Below are positions 1 to 5,640 of a stretch of 7,550 nucleotides of DNA, piece after piece. A program made the translations under genes and the position numbers. Positions within the stretch are counted from its first letter, which is position 1. Each line of letters opens with the position of its first letter. Under the pieces are notes generated by a model, which searched no databases, had not been told where the DNA came from, and worked only from the letters and a program-made list of their open reading frames with translations. This stretch comes from Acidobacteriota bacterium (GTDB taxonomy: Bacteria; Acidobacteriota; UBA890; WLXD01): positions 1-7,550 of the forward strand of contig JACZXM010000073.1 of assembly GCA_022571615.1 (NCBI GenBank), given 5' to 3'.

Positions 1-128
1 AGGGCATCGCGTAGATCGTCATCCCAGTTGCGCGACGCGTCGACGAGGTTCCGTTCGACGAAGGTCGCGTCCGCAGGATTGAGCCCCAGCGCCGAGAAGT
101 AGCCGGCGGCGTTGGAGCGGGGGTGGTC
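1..128 (-). CDS. possible interior fragment of an unrecognised minus-strand gene (low confidence)
   Basis: Read on the minus strand with codons starting at base 128, this stretch is open to the left edge of the window. It gives a protein-like segment containing AAGYFSALGLNPADATFVER and then NLVDASRNWDDDLRDAL. About 80% of its codons end in G or C, like the real genes here, and its residue mix looks natural. No plus-strand frame of the same bases resembles the S4 domain that should precede the pseudouridine synthase. I do not recognise the family. No convincing start codon with a ribosome binding site is visible, and the frame runs on into the pseudouridine synthase gene, so the true right end is unknown. 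It may be the remnant of a neighbouring gene joined here by rearrangement or assembly, or a chance open frame. Confidence 0.22.
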
Positions 129-993
129 CGCTGTGCAGCATGCCGACAAGGCCTCTCGCACACTCAGTGCAGGACAGGTCGTGGAACTCGAGCTCCGGTA
201 CCGGGCGCCGGACTTCGGGCTCGAGCCGGAGCCGATCCCGCTGTCCATCCTGTACGCCGACGATGACCTGGTAGTGATCGACAAGCCCGCCGGCATGGTT
301 GTTCACCCGGCGCCAGGCCACCCGACGGGCACGCTGGTACACGCGCTCCTGTACCACTTCGGCGACCGCCTCTTGGCGCTCAGCGACACCACCCGCCCGG
401 GCATCGTTCATCGCCTCGACAAGGGCACCACCGGAGTCATCCTAGCGGCGATGACCGATCAGGCCCACACAGCGCTCCAGCGCCAGTTTGCCGAGCGCAC
501 CGTCCTCAAGCACTACGACGCCTTGGTGTACGGCCGCCCAGCGCAGCCACGAGGCAGCATCGACACGCCGCTCGGACGTGATCGGAACGATCGCAAGAAA
601 ATCTCCGTTAACACGGGGCAGCCGCGCGACGCCCGCACCGACTGGAAGCAACAGGAGGCGTTCCCCGGATTGACCCTGTTGCGGGTGCGACCACGGACCG
701 GTCGCACGCATCAAATCCGGGCGCACATGGCGCACCTACGCCATCCGCTCGTGGGCGACGAACTGTACGCGGGACGCCAGTGGAAAGGCATTCCCGAGCG
801 AGGAGTCCGAAGCGCGCTGGCGCGGTTCGGCCGGCCCGCGCTGCATGCTCGCAGCATCGAATTCGACCACCCGACCAGCGGTGAGCGGCTCCGATTCGAA
901 GCCCCGCTGCCCGCCGATCTGGAACAGTTGCTGGCTCTGTTACGGCACTGGCGAGAGCGCGATTCGCGGCCCTCGGGCGACGATCGAGCCTGA
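112..993 (+). CDS. rluD: RluA/RluD-family pseudouridine synthase, N-terminally truncated
   Basis: Converts specific uridines of structured RNA to pseudouridine. RluD members act on helix 69 of 23S rRNA, but the exact target is not provable here. From the TTG at 112 (293 residues) it shows DDLVVIDKPAGMVVHP (about 51-66), the catalytic motif HRLDKGTTG (100-108, nucleophile Asp103), and the RTGRTHQIRAHM segment (195-206) followed by HPLVGDELYAG, all hallmarks of the family. Full-length RluD proteins of about 320 residues start with an S4 RNA-binding domain. Here only its last strands remain (ADKASRTLSAGQVVELEL, 11-28). The frame is closed by a TAG at 100-102, and the TTG has no Shine-Dalgarno sequence, so 112 is simply the first available start. 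Either the gene lost its 5' end or there is a junction or frameshift just upstream. The catalytic domain looks intact. The family call is sure; the rluD symbol is a best guess among RluA, RluC and RluD. Confidence 0.85.
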   Translation: MERGWSAVQHADKASRTLSAGQVVELELRYRAPDFGLEPEPIPLSILYADDDLVVIDKPAGMVVHPAPGHPTGTLVHALLYHFGDRLLALSDTTRPGIVHRLDKGTTGVILAAMTDQAHTALQRQFAERTVLKHYDALVYGRPAQPRGSIDTPLGRDRNDRKKISVNTGQPRDARTDWKQQEAFPGLTLLRVRPRTGRTHQIRAHMAHLRHPLVGDELYAGRQWKGIPERGVRSALARFGRPALHARSIEFDHPTSGERLRFEAPLPADLEQLLALLRHWRERDSRPSGDDRA

Positions 994-1021
994 CATCGGG
1001 CCCCTGGTTGCGTGATAGAAT
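990..1021 (+). promoter_or_regulatory. weak candidate sigma70-type promoter for the EF-G gene
   Basis: CTGACA (990-995, one mismatch to the -35 consensus) and TAGAAT (1016-1021, one mismatch to the -10 consensus) are separated by 20 bases, longer than the usual 16-18. It is the only AT-leaning stretch in the 140-base gap between the pseudouridine synthase and the EF-G gene. The rest of the gap holds an 8-bp inverted repeat, ACGGACGC (1052-1059) with GCGTCCGT (1095-1102), which could fold the leader RNA. I see no riboswitch-like motif or terminator. Confidence 0.25.
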
Positions 1022-1120
1022 TCACGGTTTCCGATCTTCAGGAGCCGCGTTACGGACGCACAGGTCGCGACAAGGAATCGTAGCCGGTCCGGCCGCGTCC
1101 GTGCGAAGTCACCCCGGATA

Positions 1121-1128
1121 GAGGAAGG
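1121..1128 (+). promoter_or_regulatory. ribosome binding site of the EF-G gene
   Basis: GAGGAAGG lies 5 bases upstream of the ATG at 1134. This is a strong Shine-Dalgarno match, and it fixes the start of the EF-G paralogue. Confidence 0.8.
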
Positions 1129-1133
1129 TTTGC

Positions 1134-3212
1134 ATGGCCAAGTTCGCCACCGAGGATCTGCGCAACGTAGGCGTCGTGGGGCACGGCGATACCGGCAAGA
1201 CAACGCTGGTGTCGGCGTGCCTTTTCACTGCCGGGGCCGTCAGCCGGCTGGCGCGAGTCGAGGATGGTCACACCACGACCGATTTCGACGAGGAAGAGAT
1301 TGCGCGGCAGATCTCCATCGCTGCCGCCACGGCACATTGTGATTGGAAGAGAAAGCAGATCACATTCCTGGACACGCCGGGATACGCGGTGTTTCGCGCC
1401 GAGGCCAAGGGGGCGCTCCGGGTCGCCGATGGCACGATCGTAGCGGTCGATGCCGTTTCGGGACCGGAGGTGATGACCGAGAAGGTCTGGGAGTACCTGC
1501 GGGACTACGAGGTTCCGGCGATTCTGGTTATCAATCGCCTGGACCGTGAGAACAGCTCTTTCGAGCGCGCGGTCGAGTCCTGCGTCGACTCTTTTGGCCG
1601 TGAGGTCGTCGCCCTACAGCTGCCGATCGGCGAGGCTCACGACTTCATCGGAGTAATCGACCTGCTCGAGATGAAGGCGTACACCTACCAGCGCGACGGC
1701 GACGGCAAGGGGACGGCGGGCGAGGTACCGGCGGAGCTGCAGGAGGCGGCGCAGGCGGCCCGTGAAGCGCTGGTCGAGATGGTTGCCGAGAGCAACGAGG
1801 ACCTCATGGAGGCGTTCTTCGAGGAAGGCGACCTCACCTACGAGCAGCTCGTTGGTGGTATCCGCGATGCGGTCCACAAGATGCAGTTGTTTCCCGTCTT
1901 GTCCATGTCTTCCCTGCACAACATCGGTACCGACCGGGTGCTCGATGCCTGCACCGACCTGCTCCCGTCACCGGCGGATAGGCCACAGCTCGTGGGTCAT
2001 CAGGACGACGTGCCGCAGTGGACGATGGCCGATTCCTCGGCACCGTTCGCCGCCTTCGTATTCAAGACCATGGCGGATCCGTTCGCCGGGCACATCAACC
2101 TGATGAAGGTGTTCGGCGGCACGGTGCAAGCGGACATGCACGTGGAGAATGCGCGAACCGGTTCCGACGAGCGCCTGAGCAATCTGTCGTTGCTCCAAGG
2201 AAAGAACCTCGAGCCCTTGGAGGAGGCCGTCGCCGGTCAGATCTGTGCCGTCACCAAGCTCAAGGACACCGGCACCTCGGACACCCTGCGCGCCAAGGGC
2301 AGCGATCTGATCATCGAGCCAGCCGTCTTTCCGCAGGCCGCAATCTCCTTCGCGGTGACGCCGCAAAGCAAGGGCGATGAAGAGAAGATCGGAGCCGCGA
2401 TCGCCCGCCTGCTGGAGGAGGACCCCACTCTCAAGGTCGAGCGCGACCCGAGCACGCACGAACTGTTGCTCTCGGGTCTGGGACAACTGCACGTTGAGGT
2501 GACGCTCGCCAAGATGAAGCACCGGTTCGGCGTCAGCGCCACCCTGAAGCCACCGACGGTGCCGTATCGCGAGACCATTCGAATCCGGGCCGAAGCCGAG
2601 GGAAGGCACAAGAAACAGTCCGGCGGACGCGGGCAGTTCGGTGTCGCCAAGATTGCAGTGGAGCCCTTGCCGCGCGGCACCGGTTTCGAGTTCGAAGACA
2701 AGATCTTCGGCGGTTCGATCTCGCAGTCCTACCGGCCCGCCGTTCGCAAGGGCGTCGAGGAGATGGCGGCGCGCGGTGTGTTAGCAGGATTCCCGCTGGT
2801 GGACTTCAAGGTTTCGCTGCTGGACGGCAAGGAGCACTCGGTGGATTCGTCCGACATAGCGTTCAAGATCGCCGGTTCGTTGGCGTTCAAGGAGGCCGTG
2901 CCACTGGCCAAACCGATTCTTCTGGAACCGATCATGAAGGTCGAGATCAACGTCCCCGACGACAGCATGGGCGACGTCATGGGCGACCTCAACAGCCGCC
3001 GCGGCCGAGTACAGGGCATGGACCCGCGCAAGGGGCGTCAGGTTATCCACGCGGAGGTTCCGTTGGCAGAGATTCTTTCCTATGCGATTGATCTGAACTC
3101 GATCACCGGCGGTCGGGCCACCTACACGATGGAGTTCGCGCGCTACGAGGAAGTGCCGCCGAACATCGCGCAGAAGGTGATCGAAGACGCCAGACAAGCC
3201 CGCGAGGCTTAG
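1134..3212 (+). CDS. fusA2: elongation factor G paralogue (EF-G2 type translational GTPase)
   Basis: A 692-residue translational GTPase with full EF-G architecture, presumably acting on the ribosome in translocation or a related step. G1 is GHGDTGKT (16-23). The switch-I region reads EEIARQISIA (54-63) instead of the RGITI of canonical EF-G. G3 is DTPGY (80-84), where canonical EF-G has DTPGH. G4 is NRLD (134-137) rather than NKxD. A G5-like SMSSLHNIG lies at 257-265. Domain II begins near APFAAFVFKTMADPFAGH (303-320). Domain III carries LSGLGQLHVEV. Domain IV carries KKQSGGRGQFG and DSSDIAFKIAGSLAFKEA. Domain V carries LLEPIMKVEINVPDDSMGDV. The altered G2/G3 motifs match the second EF-G class known from Thermus thermophilus and many other bacteria, not the housekeeping fusA, which normally sits in the str operon with rpsL/rpsG. 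The start has a strong Shine-Dalgarno sequence. The stop is one base before the next gene, suggesting co-transcription. Confidence 0.93.
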   Translation: MAKFATEDLRNVGVVGHGDTGKTTLVSACLFTAGAVSRLARVEDGHTTTDFDEEEIARQISIAAATAHCDWKRKQITFLDTPGYAVFRAEAKGALRVADGTIVAVDAVSGPEVMTEKVWEYLRDYEVPAILVINRLDRENSSFERAVESCVDSFGREVVALQLPIGEAHDFIGVIDLLEMKAYTYQRDGDGKGTAGEVPAELQEAAQAAREALVEMVAESNEDLMEAFFEEGDLTYEQLVGGIRDAVHKMQLFPVLSMSSLHNIGTDRVLDACTDLLPSPADRPQLVGHQDDVPQWTMADSSAPFAAFVFKTMADPFAGHINLMKVFGGTVQADMHVENARTGSDERLSNLSLLQGKNLEPLEEAVAGQICAVTKLKDTGTSDTLRAKGSDLIIEPAVFPQAAISFAVTPQSKGDEEKIGAAIARLLEEDPTLKVERDPSTHELLLSGLGQLHVEVTLAKMKHRFGVSATLKPPTVPYRETIRIRAEAEGRHKKQSGGRGQFGVAKIAVEPLPRGTGFEFEDKIFGGSISQSYRPAVRKGVEEMAARGVLAGFPLVDFKVSLLDGKEHSVDSSDIAFKIAGSLAFKEAVPLAKPILLEPIMKVEINVPDDSMGDVMGDLNSRRGRVQGMDPRKGRQVIHAEVPLAEILSYAIDLNSITGGRATYTMEFARYEEVPPNIAQKVIEDARQAREA

Positions 3213-3213
3213 C

Positions 3214-3795
3214 ATGCGCCAGATACTCAGGCTCGTCCCCTTGTTCCTCGTCGCCACGGCGTTGCTTGCCTCGGCGCCGGCCGGGGCCGCCTCGGCGGGT
3301 TCACAGATCGTCCGCCAGCAGCTGGCCGAGCTGTTGGCTGTGGTGGCGCAGGAGCCGCTGATACAAGGCGAGACGGTCGAGGCGGCGGTCGAGATCAAGA
3401 TCACTCCGGGTTATCACGTCAACGCCAACCCGCCGTCCGAGGACTGGCTCATTGCCACCGAGGTGTCGGTGCGCGGGCCGACGGGCATTGCGGTGCACAA
3501 GGCGTTCTACCCGCAGGCGCTGGAAAAGAAATTCGACTTCTGGGAGACGCCCTTGCGAGTGTACGAGGGCAACGTAGTGGTCGGAATGATCCTCGAGATC
3601 GCCGCCGATGCCCCGCTCGGTGACCGCGACCTCGAGATTCAGGTGCGCTACCAAGCCTGCAACGACGAGGCCTGTTTCGCACCTGTGGAAGCCAAGTACA
3701 CGGTGCCGGTGACGATCGCGCCGGCGGGAACCGCTATCCGCGCGGCGTCCTCTCCGCTGCTGGATCGGGCCCCATTCGAGCGCGGCCAGCGCTAA
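3214..3795 (+). CDS. secreted DsbD-alpha-like (DsbD N-terminal domain) protein
   Basis: A 193-residue exported protein. A typical signal peptide is visible: basic start MRQILR, hydrophobic core to about residue 20, and a likely cleavage after AGAASA near residue 28. The mature part matches the N-terminal immunoglobulin-like domain of the thiol:disulfide interchange protein DsbD, with GYHVNANPPSEDW (66-78) and the cysteine pair YQACNDEACFAPV (Cys149 and Cys154). In DsbD the equivalent pair receives electrons from the membrane domain and passes them to periplasmic oxidised thiols. Here neither the eight-helix membrane domain nor the C-terminal thioredoxin domain follows, so it is a stand-alone module whose redox partner must be encoded elsewhere. 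The ATG follows the EF-G stop by one base, and GAGG in the EF-G 3' end can serve as its ribosome binding site, so translational coupling is likely. A second in-frame stop (3799-3801) follows the TAA and is part of the boundary repeat. Confidence 0.8.
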   Translation: MRQILRLVPLFLVATALLASAPAGAASAGSQIVRQQLAELLAVVAQEPLIQGETVEAAVEIKITPGYHVNANPPSEDWLIATEVSVRGPTGIAVHKAFYPQALEKKFDFWETPLRVYEGNVVVGMILEIAADAPLGDRDLEIQVRYQACNDEACFAPVEAKYTVPVTIAPAGTAIRAASSPLLDRAPFERGQR

Positions 3796-4555
3796 CGCTA
3801 GCAGGCCGTGGTGGGCAATGCGGCCGGGTGCCCCAGTGCAGCGCGACCGTGCCAAGGCTCAAGGCACGGTGGCCGACTTCGATGAAGCCGACGCGCTGGA
3901 TCCGGGCTGCGAATTGCCCCGGTGTCTCCCAGGCATCGATGCTTCGATTCAGATAGTCGAAGGGGCTCGAGTCGCCGGTAAGCAACCTTCCGATGCGCGG
4001 CACCAGCGCCCGTGTGTACACACGATGTCCCCAGCGCACGGGAGCAAACCTCGGCTCACTGAACTCCAGGATCACAACTCGCCCGCCGGGTCGGAGAACG
4101 CGCAGAATCTCCTCCAGCACCTGGTCGAGAGCGGGCCTCACGTTACGCATCGCAAAGGCCGAGGTCACAGCGTCGAAACATGCCTCTTTATAGGGAAGCT
4201 GCTCGGCGCGCGCGACCTGGAAGCTGGTGCCCGAGGACAGGCCGGCGGTCGCGGCCTTGGCACGGGCAATCGCCACCATCCGAGGTGCGAAGTCGCAACC
4301 GCAGACCCGCCCGCCAGCGCGGGCGGCAGCCAGCGCGACATCACCGGTGCCGGTGGCAACATCGAGCACCGTGCCACGGGCACAATCGCCCAGCCGGCGA
4401 ATCGCGGCACGCCGCCAGCCGCCATCGAGCCCCAGGCTCGCCCACCGGTTAAAGGCATCGTAACGGGGAGCGAGCTTATCGAACATCCGCTGCACCGCGA
4501 CGGTAAACGAGCCACCGCTAGCGGCCACCTTGTCGGGGGCGATCTCGTGTCCCAT
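3734..4555 (-). CDS. ubiE: demethylmenaquinone / 2-polyprenyl-benzoquinol methyltransferase UbiE/MenG
   Basis: SAM-dependent C-methyltransferase of menaquinone and/or ubiquinone synthesis; the sequence does not say which quinone. From the ATG at 4555 (273 residues) it has VQRMFDKLAPRYDAFNRW (21-38), the SAM-binding motif VLDVATGTGD (63-72), the acidic loop GCDFAPRM (86-93), the family signature SAFAMRNV (132-139), LRPGGRVVILEFSEP (154-168), and FDYLNRSIDAWE before the C-terminal GTVALHWG. Proteins of this family normally end within a few residues of that LHxG segment. Here about 30 extra, proline/arginine-rich residues follow, encoded by a copy of the dispersed repeat and then by the antisense of the converging gene, giving a 62-base tail-to-tail overlap. 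An in-frame ATG at 4591 is an alternative start but adds residues untypical of the family. Neither start has a good Shine-Dalgarno sequence; GAGG directly abuts the ATG at 4555. Confidence 0.9.
   Translation of the reverse strand: MGHEIAPDKVAASGGSFTVAVQRMFDKLAPRYDAFNRWASLGLDGGWRRAAIRRLGDCARGTVLDVATGTGDVALAAARAGGRVCGCDFAPRMVAIARAKAATAGLSSGTSFQVARAEQLPYKEACFDAVTSAFAMRNVRPALDQVLEEILRVLRPGGRVVILEFSEPRFAPVRWGHRVYTRALVPRIGRLLTGDSSPFDYLNRSIDAWETPGQFAARIQRVGFIEVGHRALSLGTVALHWGTRPHCPPRPASVSAGRARMGPDPAAERTPRG
3799..3815 (-). repeat. dispersed boundary repeat, copy A
   Basis: TAGCAGGCCGTGGTGGG on the plus strand (CCACCACGGCCTGCTA on minus). The 16-base core is identical to the copies at 5623-5638 (opposite orientation) and 6490-6505 (same orientation), and differs at one base from the copy at 5588-5603. 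It begins three bases after the stop of the DsbD-alpha-like gene and lies inside the atypical C-terminal extension of ubiE, which suggests it was inserted at, or grew from, the junction of two converging genes. Confidence 0.8.
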
Positions 4556-4642
4556 CCTCGTAGCCTGCCAGAAAGCGGTGATACACGTCATCGCAGGCTA
4601 GCTTGTTAGGCAGCTCGTGGCCGAAGTCCGATGGGCGCCCCT

Positions 4643-4774
4643 GGAGGGATGGCGCAGCAGGAGGGGATGAGGTCGAGCACGTCCGTTCTGCTGGCCTCTT
4701 ACCGTCAAGCCGTCTCGAGAGACCGGCCACAGCGCCAGGACGCGCTCGACCTCATCCCCTGCTGCGTTCCCTCC
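4643..4774. repeat. 132-base imperfect fold-back (inverted repeat) between the barrel gene and ubiE
   Basis: AGGGGATGAGGTCGAGC (4662-4678) is the exact reverse complement of 4744-4760. The pairing extends outward by CGCAGC with GCTGCG (4653-4658 / 4761-4766, past a 3-base bulge) and GGAGGGA with TCCCTCC (4643-4649 / 4768-4774), and inward by CGTCC with GGACG (4680-4684 / 4738-4742) and TGGCC with GGCCA (4692-4696 / 4725-4729). The whole stretch can form one long hairpin. It fills most of the 240 bases between the end of the outer-membrane protein gene and the ubiE start. No T-run follows either arm, so a simple intrinsic terminator is not supported. It could be a degenerate MITE-like insertion, a structured RNA or a processing site. 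There is no visible coding region in it, and no target-site duplication I could identify. Confidence 0.75.
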
Positions 4775-4795
4775 GCTTCGTCCGCCACCTTGGCG

Positions 4796-5548
4796 CTAGA
4801 ATTTCACACCTACGAGCATGTACACCACACTCCAGCGGGACCCGCCGGCATCGTCACCCCTGCCAACGTCGGTGAGCCCGTGGTTGTACCGAAGATCGAG
4901 GGTGAGAGCACTAAACAACTCGTGAAACTCGAAGCTCACGCCGGCGGTCAGACCCCAGCCGAACGCCTCGATCAAATCGCTTGCCGGGACATCGACGACC
5001 TCACCGCCAGCGCGGATCTCGCGGGTGGCCGCCAGCTTGAACGCCGGGCTCGGACCCACTACGAGGTTCGTGTGCACACCCCTACGACCGCCCGGATACC
5101 ACTTCAGCAAGACCGGGAATTCCAGATAGTTGACCCCGAGCTTGGTCGTCAGGTCACCTCCGGTGTCGCCGAGATCAATCTTGGTAAACTTGCGTACGAT
5201 CAGCATCTCGGGCTGCAGCGAGAGTGCGGCGCTGAGCGGGATCTCCAGCGACACGCCGGCGGCAAAGCCGAACCCTCCCTTGAACCCGTGCCGCCCGATC
5301 TCGCCGAAGTCCAGCTCCCCGCGCATGTGAGTGTACGTGGCCCCCGCCTTGATGATGATTCCGCGCTTGTTCCACACCAGTGGCGCCGGTGCCTCGTCGA
5401 CCTGGTCGGAGGTCAACGTGTCTCCGCCCTGCTGTTGGGCGAATGCCAAGCCGGGAGCGGCCACCAGCGCCAGGGCGGCCAAGCTGAGACCGAGCAGCCC
5501 GTGGCAACAGAGCCGTGATCGCAGCGGTCGGCTGTCGTGTCGCGGCAC
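4796..5548 (-). CDS. outer-membrane beta-barrel protein (PorT/OMP_b-brl type)
   Basis: A 250-residue exported protein predicted to form an outer-membrane beta-barrel of unknown role. The GTG at 5548 is chosen because AAGGAG (5556-5561) lies 7 bases upstream and because it gives a normal signal peptide: arginine-rich n-region (residues 1-12), core GLLGLSLAALALVAAPG, cleavage near AFA/QQQ (about residue 37). The frame stays open upstream to 5629 through the hairpin repeat; ATGs at 5584 and 5578 are possible but poorly supported, and ATG 5614 would need the hairpin itself to act as leader. The mature part alternates hydrophobic and polar residues in short strands: GIIIKAGATYTHMRG, FAAGVSLEIPLSAALSLQPE, NYLEFPVLLKWY, TNLVVGPSPAFKL, GLTAGVSFEF. 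It ends in VVYMLVGVKF with the terminal phenylalanine typical of barrel proteins recognised by BAM. The strand pattern and LEFPVLLKW resemble the PorT-like barrel family. No substrate can be named. Confidence 0.8.
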   Translation of the reverse strand: MPRHDSRPLRSRLCCHGLLGLSLAALALVAAPGLAFAQQQGGDTLTSDQVDEAPAPLVWNKRGIIIKAGATYTHMRGELDFGEIGRHGFKGGFGFAAGVSLEIPLSAALSLQPEMLIVRKFTKIDLGDTGGDLTTKLGVNYLEFPVLLKWYPGGRRGVHTNLVVGPSPAFKLAATREIRAGGEVVDVPASDLIEAFGWGLTAGVSFEFHELFSALTLDLRYNHGLTDVGRGDDAGGSRWSVVYMLVGVKF

Positions 5549-5555
5549 GGGTCGA

Positions 5556-5561
5556 CTCCTT
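5556..5561 (-). promoter_or_regulatory. ribosome binding site deciding the start of the outer-membrane protein
   Basis: AAGGAG on the minus strand, 7 bases before the GTG at 5548. It is the only good Shine-Dalgarno match near the signal peptide. It favours the GTG over the ATGs at 5584 and 5578, which have none. Confidence 0.65.
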
Positions 5562-5587
5562 GTGATCGTGCGAACCATGGACATGCG

Positions 5588-5638
5588 TAGCAGGTCGTGG
5601 TGGAGGGTTCCCATCACACCCTCCACCACGGCCTGCTA
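5588..5638. repeat. 21-bp-stem hairpin formed by two inverted copies (B and C) of the boundary repeat
   Basis: The left arm (5588-5608) and right arm (5618-5638) are reverse complements over 21 bases with one mismatch (T5595 opposite G5631) and a 9-base loop (5609-5617). Each arm starts at its outer end with the TAGCAGG(C/T)CGTGGTGG core. The mismatch becomes a G-U pair in plus-strand RNA but an A-C mismatch in minus-strand RNA. It begins two bases beyond the stop codon of the TorD-like gene and ends 40 bases before the GTG start of the barrel gene, so it could separate expression of the two. No T-run follows, so a classical Rho-independent terminator is not supported; an mRNA-stabilising REP-like element is a fair alternative. 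Confidence 0.85.
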
Positions 5639-5640
5639 GA

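Noticed and set aside
1052..1102. 8-bp inverted repeat in the EF-G leader as a terminator or riboswitch
   Set aside because: Stem short, loop of 35 bases, no T-run and no known riboswitch motif. Mentioned only as possible leader structure.
1968..2609. Minus-strand open frame of 213 codons
   Set aside because: Antisense to EF-G domains II-III; histidine/arginine/leucine-rich reading typical of a shadow frame.
3818..4609. Plus-strand open frame of 263 codons
   Set aside because: Entirely antisense to ubiE, whose motifs are unmistakable. The plus-strand residues show no family features.
4605..4611. GTTAGGC (GCCTAAC on minus), the core of an integron attC site
   Set aside because: No partner RYYYAAC/GTTRRRY box at attC spacing on either side, no integrase gene, and the neighbours are housekeeping-type genes. 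A 7-base match is expected by chance.
5491..5512. Partial match to the boundary repeat inside the barrel gene signal peptide (CCACGGGCTGCT on minus)
   Set aside because: Only the central bases match and it encodes a normal signal-peptide stretch (HGLL). Similarity may be chance from leucine-rich codons.
4631..5518. Long plus-strand open frame of 295 codons
   Set aside because: It lies antisense to the outer-membrane protein gene and its foldback, and has no recognisable domain. It is the usual open shadow of a GC-rich gene; the minus strand gives signal peptide, barrel strands and a ribosome binding site.
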